Below, piece after piece: positions 44,118 to 52,874 of a DNA stretch of 64,000 nt (position 1 is the first letter of the stretch; each line of letters opens with the position of its first letter). The stretch covers positions 3,100,001-3,164,000 of the forward strand of contig JACHMT010000001.1 in NCBI GenBank assembly GCA_014208095.1, given 5' to 3'. Under the pieces are notes generated by a model. That model did no database searches and was not told where the DNA came from. It was given only the letters and a program-made list of their open reading frames with translations. Source of the DNA: Actinospineispora eucalypti (lineage in GTDB: Bacteria > Actinomycetota > Actinomycetes > Mycobacteriales > Pseudonocardiaceae). The translations under genes were made by a program, and so were the position numbers.

Positions 44118-44459
44118 TCAAGTGCATCCAGACGGTCCCGGCGCCGCCATGACACGGCCACCCTGACGGACGACCGCGACGGCGATGTGGATGCTGAGCG
44201 TGCGTGCCAGGACTGCGGCTGGCAGTTCGGTGGTGAGTTGGAACAGCGCGGCGGATTGGGAGCGCGCGGAGTTGATGCCGAGTTGGCGCAGGCGTTCGGT
44301 CATGCGGAAGGCGCCGATGGGGCGGCCGGGTTGGCCTCCTGGGAACAGCCAGGGTGAGCTGCCTTGGTCGCCGAGGGCGGCGTGGCCGTGTCGGGTGGCG
44401 GCGAGGGGGCGGACCAGGCTGGCGAGGGGTTCGGGCAGGGTGGCCGGTTCGTGGTCCAG
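44118..44459 (-). pseudogene. C-terminal remnant of a tyrosine recombinase/integrase
   Basis: The minus-strand frame encodes LPEPLASLVRPLAATRHGHA, SPWLFPGGQPGRPIGAFRM, TERLRQLGINSARSQSAALF and QLTTELPAAVLARTLSIHIA, the pattern of the C-terminal part of actinobacterial phage-integrase-like proteins that are abundant on mobile elements. The upstream catalytic portion and the terminal residues are missing or out of frame. No attachment repeats were found. It indicates that a mobile element once lay beside the polyol locus. Confidence 0.6.
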
Positions 44460-44572
44460 AGCGGAACCCAGTGGATGCTGGTGGCGACGATCCAGCCGAG
44501 CTGGCTGCCGTAGGCGCTTTCCATCCTGTCCGGACCCCGCACCCTGATTGCTCGCTTATAGGCAGTAGATGC

Positions 44573-44595
44573 GTTAGCCTATCGCTGTTCAGTCA
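44573..44595. promoter_or_regulatory. Recurrent motif, copy 1
   Basis: TTAGCCTATCGCTGTTCAG at 44574-44592, 60 bases before the acyl-CoA ligase gene. Near-identical copies lie at 48624 and 55017, each upstream of an oxidative-cluster gene. Consensus TTRGCCTATCGSYGTTCAG. Probably a regulator site; TAGCCT within it could also act as a -10. Confidence 0.6.
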
Positions 44596-44632
44596 CTGTG
44601 CGGGCTCTGCGCCTGCGGGAACGGAGTGAGGA

Positions 44633-46225
44633 ATGCCGGACGCGGCCGGTCCCACCACTCGACGAACCGCCGCGGGCACCGTCGTCGGCGCGCTCGAGGA
44701 GCAGGCCGAGCGGTTCCCGGACGACCCGTTCGTGATCACCCCGGACGACCGGGTGATCACCTTCGCGTCGATGCGGGCCCGCGCGCTGGAGCTGGGCGCC
44801 GGGCTGTGCGCGCACGGTCTCGCGGCCGGCGACCGGGTGGCGTACATGGCGGAGAACCGCCCGGAGCTGGTCGAGCTGACCTTCGGCGCCGCGTTCGCCG
44901 GCCTGATCACCGTGCCGATCAACGTGTTCCTGAAGGGCGAGTTCCTACGTCACCAGCTGGTCAACTCGGCGGCCGCGGCGATCGCGGTGGACCGGGTCGG
45001 GCTCGACGCGCTGCGTCCGGTGCTGGACACCCTGCCCGACCTGAAGCTGATCGTCCTGCTCGGCGAGGACGTCGAGCACAGCGGGGCGGTCGGCCACCAG
45101 GACCTGCTGGGCGGTGGCGACCATGCGGAGGCGCACCGGCCCGGGCCGCTCGACACCTACCTGATCCTCTACACGTCCGGCACCACCGGACCATCCAAGG
45201 GCTGCATGCTCAGCCACGCCTACTTGGCCCGGGTGGCCGGCGTGATGAGCCGGATGCTGGAGCTCGACGACACCGACCGGCAGATCTGCGTGCACCCGAT
45301 GTTCCACATGTCCGGGCACATGGACCTGGTGCTGGCCCTGTTCAGCGGCACCCCGATGGGCCTGGAGAACCGATTCTCCGCGAGCGGTTTCTTCGCCCGG
45401 GCCAAGCAGCTCGGCGCTACCTACTGGGGCGGCCCGGGGATCACCGACTACGTGGTCGAACAGCCGCCGACGAAGGACCACTCGCTGAAGAAGTGGATCG
45501 GCATCCCGTTCCCGCCGGACAAGGAGCGCCGGCTGTTCGAGGACTTCGGCATCCGCTCGATCTGCCAGATGTACGCCCAGACCGAGGCCAACCCGGTGGC
45601 CACGGTCGGGCTCAACCACCCCGCCGCCCGGCACACCGACGGCCGGGTGATGGACGACATCGAGTGCCAGGTGGTGGACGACGAGGACTGCCCGGTGCTG
45701 GTCGGCGAGGTCGGTGAGATCGTCATCCGGCCGCGGGTGCCCGGGGCGATCTTCAGCGGTTACTGGAACGACGCCGAGCGCACCATCGAGTGCTGGCGCA
45801 ACCTCTGGCACCACACCGGTGACCTGGGGCGCTTCGACGCCGAGGGGCTGCTCACCTTCGTCGACCGCAAGAAGGACGCGATGCGGCGCAAGGGGGAGAA
45901 CGTCTCGGCCATGGAGCTGGAGCGGGCGCTGCTCGGGTACCTGCGGATCGCCGAGGTGGCCACGCACGCGGTCGCGACCGACGAGGGCGATCACATCAAG
46001 GCTTGCATCGTGGCGAAGCCCGGCTTCGACCGGGACGAGTACGCCGCGCACCTGATGGAGCACGTCCCGCACTTCGCCCGGCCCCGGTTCTACGAGGTGA
46101 TCGACGCGCTGCCGCGCAACCCGATCGGCCGGGTACTGAAGTTCGAGCTGCATGAGATCGGGCTCACTGAGCACACCGTGGACCTGTTCGCGCTGGGCCT
46201 GGTCCATGATCGGAGGCGAGGATGA
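44633..46225 (+). CDS. Class I adenylate-forming acyl-CoA ligase
   Basis: 530 residues. ATP motif YTSGTTGPSKGCMLSH, the A5-like MYAQTEANPVATVG (in place of the usual YGxTE), WHHTGDLGRFDAEGLLTFVDRKKDAMRRKGENVSAMELE (motifs A7-A8) and a C-terminal Lys region NPIGRVLKFEL. It resembles crotonobetaine/carnitine- or cyclohexanecarboxylate-type CoA ligases. It would activate the acid formed by the cluster's oxidases to a CoA thioester. The Rieske oxygenase gene overlaps its stop by ATGA. Confidence 0.9.
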   Translation: MPDAAGPTTRRTAAGTVVGALEEQAERFPDDPFVITPDDRVITFASMRARALELGAGLCAHGLAAGDRVAYMAENRPELVELTFGAAFAGLITVPINVFLKGEFLRHQLVNSAAAAIAVDRVGLDALRPVLDTLPDLKLIVLLGEDVEHSGAVGHQDLLGGGDHAEAHRPGPLDTYLILYTSGTTGPSKGCMLSHAYLARVAGVMSRMLELDDTDRQICVHPMFHMSGHMDLVLALFSGTPMGLENRFSASGFFARAKQLGATYWGGPGITDYVVEQPPTKDHSLKKWIGIPFPPDKERRLFEDFGIRSICQMYAQTEANPVATVGLNHPAARHTDGRVMDDIECQVVDDEDCPVLVGEVGEIVIRPRVPGAIFSGYWNDAERTIECWRNLWHHTGDLGRFDAEGLLTFVDRKKDAMRRKGENVSAMELERALLGYLRIAEVATHAVATDEGDHIKACIVAKPGFDRDEYAAHLMEHVPHFARPRFYEVIDALPRNPIGRVLKFELHEIGLTEHTVDLFALGLVHDRRRG

Positions 46226-47382
46226 ACCGCACCCTGCAGCGGGAGATGGCCAAGCGGCTGTTCGACCACATCGACGCGAAGAGCACCGACCGGGCACCGG
46301 CGGAGATGACACTGAACGAAGCGGACTACGTGGACGCCGCGCAGGCCGCCCGCGAGCGCGACGCAATCCGGCTGCGGCCGTCGCTGGCGGCGGCGTCCGG
46401 GGAGCTGCCCGCGCCCGGAGACTTCCGCACCACCTGGATCGCCGGGGTGCCGGTGCTGGTCACCCGCCAGGAGGACGGGTCGGTGCGGGCCTTCCGCAAC
46501 GTCTGCCGGCACCGGTGCGCCACCGTGGTGGCCGCCGAGGCGGGCAACTCGAAGGCGTTCTCCTGCCCGTACCACGGCTGGACCTACGTCCTGGACGGCG
46601 CGCTGCGGGTGGTGCCGGACGGGGAGGACAGCTTCCCCGCGCTGGACCCGGCGGACAACGGGCTGGTGGAGCTGCCGGTGGCGCAGCGGCACGGGCTGAT
46701 CTGGGTGCGGCCGACGCCCGACGGGCCGCTGGACCTGGCCGCCTACCTGGGCGCGGAGGTGGACCGGGAGATCGCCGAGCTCGGGCTGGACGACTACCAC
46801 TTCCTGCGCGGGCAGACCTTCGAGCAGCCGGCCAACTGGAAGCTCATCATGGACGGCTTCCTCGAGGTCTACCACGTGCGCTACCTGCACCCGAAGACCG
46901 TCGGCAAGATCACCATCGGCAACGTGTTCATCGTCGACGCGCTGGGCGAGCACCTGCGGATGGCCTCGGCGCGCAAGGACATCGAGAAGCTGCGGCCGGA
47001 CCGCGAGAATCCGGCCGGCGAGCAGCCGGACATCCTGCCCGGGATCATCCTGACCTACGCGCTGATGCCGACCACCGTGCTGGTCTACGTCCGCGACCAC
47101 ATCGAGGTCTGGAGCATCCAGCCGCACGAGACCGACCCCACCCGCTGCCGGATCACCCTGCGGTTCCTGGTCCCGGAGCTGCCTCAGACCGACAAGGCGA
47201 AGAGCTATTGGGAACGCAACTGGGACACCGTGGTCGGCGCGGTGCACGACGAGGACTGGGAGATGGCCCGGCGCATCCAGGCCGGCCTGGACGCGGCCAG
47301 TGTCAACCCGATGACGCTGGGCCGCAACGAGCTGGGGCTGCACCACTTCCACCGCCATCTTGCCGGGATGACGGGGAGCTGA
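46222..47382 (+). CDS. Rieske non-heme iron oxygenase, alpha subunit
   Basis: 386 residues. Rieske [2Fe-2S] ligands Cys95-x-His97 and Cys115-x2-His118 (CRHRC...CPYHGW). The mononuclear iron site is His218 and His223 (EVYHVRYLHP), with the third ligand probably Asp345 in VHDEDWEMARRIQ. Members mono- or dihydroxylate aromatic rings, steroids or alkyl groups using an external reductase. An NTF2-like protein two genes on could serve as a small subunit. Starts coupled to the ligase gene and is followed after 4 bases by a TetR gene. Confidence 0.92.
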   Translation: MNRTLQREMAKRLFDHIDAKSTDRAPAEMTLNEADYVDAAQAARERDAIRLRPSLAAASGELPAPGDFRTTWIAGVPVLVTRQEDGSVRAFRNVCRHRCATVVAAEAGNSKAFSCPYHGWTYVLDGALRVVPDGEDSFPALDPADNGLVELPVAQRHGLIWVRPTPDGPLDLAAYLGAEVDREIAELGLDDYHFLRGQTFEQPANWKLIMDGFLEVYHVRYLHPKTVGKITIGNVFIVDALGEHLRMASARKDIEKLRPDRENPAGEQPDILPGIILTYALMPTTVLVYVRDHIEVWSIQPHETDPTRCRITLRFLVPELPQTDKAKSYWERNWDTVVGAVHDEDWEMARRIQAGLDAASVNPMTLGRNELGLHHFHRHLAGMTGS

Positions 47383-47386
47383 GCCG

Positions 47387-48016
47387 ATGTCGCAGTACAA
47401 GCGGGAGGACCGGTTCCAGCGCATCAAGTCCCAGGTCATCTCGCCGCGGGAGACCGCCGAGGTGGCCCTGGAACTGATCCGCAACGAGGGCGTCGAGGCG
47501 GTCACCATCCGCCGGCTGGCCTTCGAGCTGGACGTGAAGAGCGCGTCGCTCTACTACCACTTCCGCAACAAGGACGAGATCCTCGCGCTGGCCGCCACGG
47601 TGGCGTTGGCCGGGATCCGCGGCGCCGGGAACCCGGACCGGCCGTGGCGGGAGTGGCTGCTGGAGAACACCGTCCGGTACCGCCGCGCGCTGCTCGTCTA
47701 CCCGGACCTGGTGCCCACCCTGATGCGCCGCCATCCGCTGCACATCGGCACCGAGGAGCACGAGCGGGCGGTGCGGCTGCTGGAGCAGCAGGGCGTCCCG
47801 CCGGAGATCATCATGCCGCTGTTCGACAGCCTGGAGTCGCTGGCCTGTGGTAGCGCGCTCTACGCCGCCGCGGGTTCGGCGTTCGACCGGTCCGAGGCGT
47901 GGAAGGACGACTTCCCGGCCATGTACCGGGTCAGCACCACGGTCGGGCTGAGCGACGACGAGGTGTTCGAGCGGGCCGCGCGCGGGGTCATCGACGGATT
48001 GGCGGGTCCGGCATGA
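47387..48016 (+). CDS. TetR-family transcriptional regulator
   Basis: 209 residues. Helix-turn-helix at about residues 25-65 (LELIRNEGVEAVTIRRLAFEL, then VKSASLYYHFRNKDEIL), followed by an all-helical ligand-binding domain with LVPTLMRRHPLHIGTEEHERAV. It is embedded in the operon it likely controls, between the Rieske oxygenase and NTF2-like genes. The TTRGCCTATCG motif at 44573, 48623 and 55016 is a candidate operator for this protein or for the TetR at 56867. Confidence 0.9.
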   Translation: MSQYKREDRFQRIKSQVISPRETAEVALELIRNEGVEAVTIRRLAFELDVKSASLYYHFRNKDEILALAATVALAGIRGAGNPDRPWREWLLENTVRYRRALLVYPDLVPTLMRRHPLHIGTEEHERAVRLLEQQGVPPEIIMPLFDSLESLACGSALYAAAGSAFDRSEAWKDDFPAMYRVSTTVGLSDDEVFERAARGVIDGLAGPA

Positions 48017-48597
48017 GCAGCACCGAGGAACGTCTGGACCGGCTGGAGTCCGTGGCCGAGATCCAGCAGCTGGTGGCCCGCTACGCCCTGGTGCTGGACG
48101 GCCGGGACGCGCAGGCCTGGGCGGCGCTGTACAGCCCGGACGTCAAGGTCGGACCGCCGATCGACGGGCGCGGCCGCGACGACCTGGTGGCGTGGTTCAA
48201 GGCCAAGTGCTCCTACTGGTACCGCAGCATGCACGTGATCGGTGTGCACCGGATCGACCTCGACCCCGATGACCCGGACCGCGCGACCGGGCTGGCCCAG
48301 TGCCGGGTGGAGCAGGAGATCGGCGAGCGCTGGGTGACCACCGCGTTCCTCTACCGCGACGCCTACGTCCGGGTGGACGGCCAGTGGCTGTTCGCCCACC
48401 GGCACGGCATGCCGATCTGGTGCTACGACCAGCACCAGGACCCGCTCACCGGCGTCGAGCGGCTGCCCGGCGGGATGCCCGTCCGGCTGCCCGCCGACTA
48501 CCCGGCGTTCCGCGCGTTCTGGGCCGACTTCACACCCGAGCAGGTCGCCGAGGTCACCAGCCGGCCGATCTGGACGCGGCCACCGACTAGATCTTGA
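48013..48597 (+). CDS. NTF2-like (SnoaL/ring-hydroxylating beta-subunit-like) protein
   Basis: 194 residues from ATG 48013, overlapping the TetR stop. An alpha+beta cone fold is suggested by EERLDRLESVAEIQQLVARY, YALVLDGRDAQAWAALYSPD, and the C-terminal strands (TAFLYRDAYVRVDGQWLFAHR). Such proteins serve as small subunits of Rieske dioxygenases or as isomerases and dehydratases. Its place downstream of a Rieske alpha subunit supports the first view, but no catalytic residue can be assigned with certainty. Confidence 0.78.
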   Translation: MSSTEERLDRLESVAEIQQLVARYALVLDGRDAQAWAALYSPDVKVGPPIDGRGRDDLVAWFKAKCSYWYRSMHVIGVHRIDLDPDDPDRATGLAQCRVEQEIGERWVTTAFLYRDAYVRVDGQWLFAHRHGMPIWCYDQHQDPLTGVERLPGGMPVRLPADYPAFRAFWADFTPEQVAEVTSRPIWTRPPTRS

Positions 48598-48622
48598 GAT
48601 CGTTGCAAGAGTATGCAGCCCC

Positions 48623-48645
48623 ATTAGCCTATCGCCGTTCAGAAC
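48623..48645. promoter_or_regulatory. Recurrent motif, copy 2
   Basis: TTAGCCTATCGCCGTTCAG at 48624-48642, about 80 bases before the P450 gene, in the gap that separates the ligase/Rieske unit from the P450/ferredoxin unit. It differs from copy 1 at a single position over 19 bases. Confidence 0.6.
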
Positions 48646-48705
48646 TCGGCCCGGGGCGTCGCCGCGAGGCCTAGCGCGACCGGTCGAGAGGAAGGTTGAT
48701 CTCCC

Positions 48706-50004
48706 GTGACACCACCCGCCACCTGCCCGGTCCACCGCATCGGCAACATCCCGGACCTGATCAGCACCGTGCGCTCGAAGAGCGTGCTGAACAACGCGGC
48801 GTACTTCGCCGCCGCGCACAAGCTGGACGACGGCCACATCACCGTGGAGGAGTTCGTCGGCGGCATGTGGACGTTCACCGACGGCCCGGAGCACCGCCGC
48901 CGGCGCAAGATGCTGAACTCACTCGTCCGCCCCGACGCGTTGGACGCCATGCGGGAGAACTACATCCTGCCCGCCGTGGAGAAGCTGCTCTCCGAGTCAC
49001 TGGCCGAGCCGGACGAGGACGGCCGTTACCGCACCGACCTGGTCGAGCTGGCCGACCGGCTGTTCGTCGGGTTCGGGGCGAACATGATCGGGTTGACCGA
49101 CATGGAGTCCCCGCAGCGCCAGGCCAAGCTGCGGCAGATCATCCCGGGCATCTTCGGCGGCGTGCTGGCCCAGTTCTTCGACAACCGCGAGGCCGTGTTC
49201 CAGATGGCGCTGGCGGCCAAGCAGACCTTCGTCGAGGAGTACTACCGGCCGGCGCATGAGGCGTACCGGCGGATGTACGCCGAGGTGGAGGCGGGCACCC
49301 GGGACGAGGAGAGCATCCCGCGCTCGCTGATGCGGCTGATCGTGTCCAAGGCTGACCCGGTCTACGAGGACGACGAGGTCGGGATCCGGGACGCGATCCT
49401 GGTGTTCAACACCGCGATCGGCACCAGCGTGCAGTCGGTGGTGCACATGGTCCACGACACCGCGCGGTGGTTCGCCGAGCACCCGGAGGACCGCGAGCGT
49501 GTCGGCGACATGGAGTTCCTCACCCGGTGCATGGAGGAGACGATCCGGCTCAAGGCGCCGTTCATCTCCTTCCTGGTCCGTCGGGCCGGCGAAGACCTGG
49601 AGATCGGCGGCGAGGCCATCAAGCAGGACGATGAGCTGCACATCGAGATCCCCCGGGCCAACCGCGACCCGGAGGTGTTCGGCCCGGACGCCGGGCAGTT
49701 CAACCCCTGGCGCGAGCGCCCCGAGAAGCTGCCTCGCTACGGCATCGGGTTCGGGTCCGGCCCGCACGCCTGTCTGGGGCTGCGGGTGGTGCTGGGCAAC
49801 GACGGGCACAGCGGCAGCCACGTGCGGTTCATGCAGAAGCTGTTTGGCCACGGCATCGTCCCCGACCCGGCGGGCGAGCCGCAGATCCTGGCCATGTCCC
49901 AGGACGAGAGCGCGATCGAGGACGTGGTGACCTTCATGAGCTACCCCGTGGTGTTCGACGACTGGACGCCCGGCAACACGACCGTTGAGGAGTATGTGGC
50001 GTGA
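48706..50004 (+). CDS. Cytochrome P450 with an unusual I-helix
   Basis: 432 residues from GTG 48706. Soluble bacterial P450: ExxR in the K-helix (MEETIRLKAP) and haem-ligand loop GFGSGPHACLGLR with Cys356. The I-helix reads VFNTAIGTSVQSVVHMV, without the acidic residue of the usual AGx(D/E)T oxygen-activation motif. Either proton delivery differs or the enzyme uses peroxide or another route. It is coupled by GTGA to a Rieske-type ferredoxin that is probably its electron donor, and followed by a mycofactocin-type alcohol dehydrogenase and an ALDH. Confidence 0.9.
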   Translation: MTPPATCPVHRIGNIPDLISTVRSKSVLNNAAYFAAAHKLDDGHITVEEFVGGMWTFTDGPEHRRRRKMLNSLVRPDALDAMRENYILPAVEKLLSESLAEPDEDGRYRTDLVELADRLFVGFGANMIGLTDMESPQRQAKLRQIIPGIFGGVLAQFFDNREAVFQMALAAKQTFVEEYYRPAHEAYRRMYAEVEAGTRDEESIPRSLMRLIVSKADPVYEDDEVGIRDAILVFNTAIGTSVQSVVHMVHDTARWFAEHPEDRERVGDMEFLTRCMEETIRLKAPFISFLVRRAGEDLEIGGEAIKQDDELHIEIPRANRDPEVFGPDAGQFNPWRERPEKLPRYGIGFGSGPHACLGLRVVLGNDGHSGSHVRFMQKLFGHGIVPDPAGEPQILAMSQDESAIEDVVTFMSYPVVFDDWTPGNTTVEEYVA

Positions 50005-50309
50005 ACCGATGCAGAGTGGCGGGGCTGGAGGAGCTGAAGCCCGGCGGTCTACTGCGGGCCGACGCCGAAGGTGTGCCGATCTGCCTGGCCCGGCTCGAGT
50101 CGGGCGAGGTGCACGCGATCAATGACATCTGCAGCCACGAGGAGGTCGAGCTGTCCGACGGTGACCTGCAGGGCACTGAGGTGGAGTGCCCTGCGCACGG
50201 CTCCCGTTTCAGCGTGCTGACCGGAGAGGCCGATGGCTTCCCCGCCGAGGAGTCGGTGGCGACCTATCCGGTAACCGTCGACGGTGACGACATCTACGTG
50301 GAGGTTTGA
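50001..50309 (+). CDS. Rieske-type [2Fe-2S] ferredoxin
   Basis: 102 residues from GTG 50001. The Rieske ligands are CSHEEVELSDGD and ECPAHGSRF, giving Cys-x-His and Cys-x2-His at the usual spacing, as in BphF- and NirD-like ferredoxins. It would pass electrons to the preceding P450 or to the Rieske oxygenase. No ferredoxin reductase gene is present in the window. Coupled on both sides: overlap with the P450 and one base from the SDR. Confidence 0.92.
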   Translation: MNRCRVAGLEELKPGGLLRADAEGVPICLARLESGEVHAINDICSHEEVELSDGDLQGTEVECPAHGSRFSVLTGEADGFPAEESVATYPVTVDGDDIYVEV

Positions 50310-50310
50310 C

Positions 50311-51135
50311 GTGGTGGGTCGGGTGGAGGGCAAGGTCGCCCTGATCACCGGAGCCGCGCGGGGCCAGGGACGTTCGCACGCGATCCGGTTGGCCGAGGAG
50401 GGCGCGGACATCCTGGCCATCGACGTGTGCCGGGAGATCCCGGAGTACATGGCGCCGCCCGCGTCGTCGGACGACCTGGCCGAGACGGTCAAGGCGGTCG
50501 AGGCGCTGGACCGGCGGATCATCGCGGTCGAAGGTGACGTCCGGAACCAGGCGGACCTGAACGGGCTGGTCGAGCGGGGGATCGCCGAGTTCGGCCGCCT
50601 CGACATCGTGAGCGCGAACGCCGGGATCATCAACTACGGGCTGATCGACACGATCACCGACGAGCAGTGGCAGGCGGTGTTCGACGTCAACGTCACGGGC
50701 GTGTGGCGGACGGTGAAGGCCGCGCTGCCGCACCTGCGGGCCGGGGCGTCGATCATCCTCACCGCGTCCATCGGCGGGCTGAAGGGCGCGCCCGGGGTGG
50801 GGCCGTACATCAGCGCCAAGCACGGTGTGGTCGGGCTGATGAAGAACCTGGCCCACGAGCTGTCGCCGCGCGGGATCCGAGTGAACGTGGTCGCCCCGTC
50901 GAACGTCAACACCGACATGTTGATCAACGAGTTCACTATGGCGTCGTTCCTGCCCGGCGACCCGGAGCCGACGGTGGACAGGTTCGAGGTCGCGGCCAAG
51001 ACCATGCACATGATGGACGCTGGCTGGGTGGAGCCGAGGGACATCTCCAATGCGCTGTTGTTCCTGGCCTCCGACGAGGCCCGGTTCATCACCGGCATCT
51101 CGCTGCCGGTCGACGCGGGGTGCCTGCTCAAGTGA
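50311..51135 (+). CDS. Mycofactocin-coupled short-chain dehydrogenase
   Basis: 274 residues from GTG 50311. SDR fold with cofactor motif GAARGQGRSHAIRLAEEGAD, an insert after the acidic residue (IDVCREIPEYMAPPASSDDL) that is diagnostic of mycofactocin-dependent SDRs with non-exchangeable NAD, NAG motif, and catalytic YxxxK in PYISAKHGVVGLMKNLA. It would oxidise an alcohol to an aldehyde, passing electrons to mycofactocin. No mft biosynthesis gene is in the window. The following ALDH would take the aldehyde to the acid. Confidence 0.9.
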   Translation: MVGRVEGKVALITGAARGQGRSHAIRLAEEGADILAIDVCREIPEYMAPPASSDDLAETVKAVEALDRRIIAVEGDVRNQADLNGLVERGIAEFGRLDIVSANAGIINYGLIDTITDEQWQAVFDVNVTGVWRTVKAALPHLRAGASIILTASIGGLKGAPGVGPYISAKHGVVGLMKNLAHELSPRGIRVNVVAPSNVNTDMLINEFTMASFLPGDPEPTVDRFEVAAKTMHMMDAGWVEPRDISNALLFLASDEARFITGISLPVDAGCLLK

Positions 51136-52559
51136 ACCTCCCCGACACGTTCCACCTGATCGGCGGGGACGCGCTGAAGACCGGCACCGGCGGCTCGCTG
51201 GAGCACGTCAATCCGGCGACCGGTGAGTCGAGCACGCTGGAGCTGGCCGGGGCGGACGAGGTCGACGCCGCCGTGGCCGCCGCCCGGGAGGCATTCGGAG
51301 TGTGGTCCGGGCTGGCCCCGATGGCCCGGCGCTACCTGCTGCAGCAGTTGGCCCGCAGGATCAACGAGTCGGCGGCCGACCTGTCGGCGCTGTCCACCTA
51401 CGAGTCGGGCATGCCGGTGGTCTACGCCGCGCAGATGGCCGCCGTCGGGCCGGCCGAGTGGTTCGACTACTACGCCGGCTGGGCGGACAAGCTCAACGGC
51501 GAGGTGATCGGCGCCTGGGACTTCAACTACACCGTGCCCGAGCCGTACGGGGTGGTCGCGGCGATCGTGCCGTTCAACGGTCCGGTGTGGGAGATCGGCA
51601 TGAAGGCCGCGCCCGCGCTGGCCGCCGGGAACACCGTGGTGATCAAGCCGCCGGAGCTGGCCCCGTACTCGTCGATCCTGTTCGGCCGGCTGTGCCTGGA
51701 GGCGGGCATCCCGCCGGGGGTGGTGAACGTCGTGCTTTCCGGGCCGGACGGGACCGGTGCCCTGGTGAGCCACCCGGATGTCGACAAGATCAGTTTCACC
51801 GGCAGTGCCGGCACCGCGCGGAAGATCCTGGCCGCCGCCGCGGCGAACCTGACCCCGGTGGTGCTCGAGCTGGGCGGCAAGTCCGGGGTGCTGATCTGCG
51901 ACGACGCCGACGTTGACTCCGCCGTGGGGGCCGTCGCGCAGTTCGCCATCGCGCAGAACGCCGGGCAGATCTGCACCTCGCCGAACCGGGTGCTGGCCCA
52001 GCTCGGGGTGTACGACGAGGTGGTGGAGAAGCTGGCGGCCGTCGCCGGCGGCTTCGTGGTGGGTGACCCGCTGTCGGAGAGCACTCAGGTCGGCCCGGTG
52101 ATCAGCGTGGCGTCCGCCGACCGGATCGTCGGGATGGTCGGCGAGGGGGTCTCGGCGGGCACCGCCCGGGTGGTGACCGGGGGCTCGCGGCTGGACGGGC
52201 CCGGCGCGTTCGTGGCGCCCACCGTGCTGGCCGACGTGGCGACCGACAGCCGGCTGGCCGGCGAGGAGATCTTCGGACCGGTGGCCACGGTGTCGCGGGT
52301 GGCCGACGACGACGAGGCGGTGGCGGTGGCCAACGGCGTGGACGCCGGGCTCGCCGCCTACGTGTTCAGCCGGGACATCTCCCGCTGCCACACGCTGGCC
52401 AAGCGGCTGCGGTCCGGCTCAGTGTCGATCAACGGCCTGGGCAACCACATGATCTACAGCCCGTTCGGCGGCAAGGGCGCCAGCGGCTACGGCCGGGAGG
52501 GCGGCCGGGCCGGCATCGAGGAGTTCCTATCGGTCAAGTCGGTATCCGCCCAGCTCTAA
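51132..52559 (+). CDS. Aldehyde dehydrogenase
   Basis: 475 residues from GTG 51132 (GTGA overlap with the SDR stop). Motifs: VPFNGPVWEIGMKAAPALAAGN, FTGSAGTARKIL, glutamate motif LELGGKSGV, catalytic Cys in NAGQICTSPNR, EEIFGPVATV. It probably converts the aldehyde from the mycofactocin-type SDR to a carboxylic acid for the cluster's acyl-CoA ligase. Last gene of the P450 unit. Confidence 0.92.
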   Translation: MNLPDTFHLIGGDALKTGTGGSLEHVNPATGESSTLELAGADEVDAAVAAAREAFGVWSGLAPMARRYLLQQLARRINESAADLSALSTYESGMPVVYAAQMAAVGPAEWFDYYAGWADKLNGEVIGAWDFNYTVPEPYGVVAAIVPFNGPVWEIGMKAAPALAAGNTVVIKPPELAPYSSILFGRLCLEAGIPPGVVNVVLSGPDGTGALVSHPDVDKISFTGSAGTARKILAAAAANLTPVVLELGGKSGVLICDDADVDSAVGAVAQFAIAQNAGQICTSPNRVLAQLGVYDEVVEKLAAVAGGFVVGDPLSESTQVGPVISVASADRIVGMVGEGVSAGTARVVTGGSRLDGPGAFVAPTVLADVATDSRLAGEEIFGPVATVSRVADDDEAVAVANGVDAGLAAYVFSRDISRCHTLAKRLRSGSVSINGLGNHMIYSPFGGKGASGYGREGGRAGIEEFLSVKSVSAQL

Positions 52560-52577
52560 CCGGACGACAGAGGGCAT

Positions 52578-52760
52578 GTGGACACGAAGGCAAAGCGCTG
52601 GTGCATCTGGGCCGGTCCGGCGTTCACCCCGCTCTTCGCGGTCGCTTCTGGACGGTGGCGGGGCCGCGTCCGCCGCTCGACCCCGTCGGGCTCGGGTGCC
52701 TGGTCACCGCCTCGGAGGACGTGCTTGCGTACCTTGGGGAGCCGAACAGGTCGCGCGCCG
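52578..52760 (+). pseudogene. 5' remnant of a small membrane protein gene
   Basis: From GTG 52578 the frame begins DTKAKRWCIWAGPAFTPLF, then similarity to the expected next segment (FWTVAGPRPPLDP, about 52650-52700) continues in another frame, and the remaining transmembrane part is absent. This looks like the N-terminus of a conserved actinobacterial membrane protein. A related N-terminus occurs at 60316. Both are broken. Confidence 0.4.
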
Positions 52761-52874
52761 CGCAGTGTGTGCCACCGCCTTCACGTGGGCCAGCGGGCCC
52801 CGAAAGCAGATGGGGTACGTCAGTGAGGGCCCGCCGCCACCGCGCACGGCGTGTGCCCGGCGGCGGCGAAGCGG

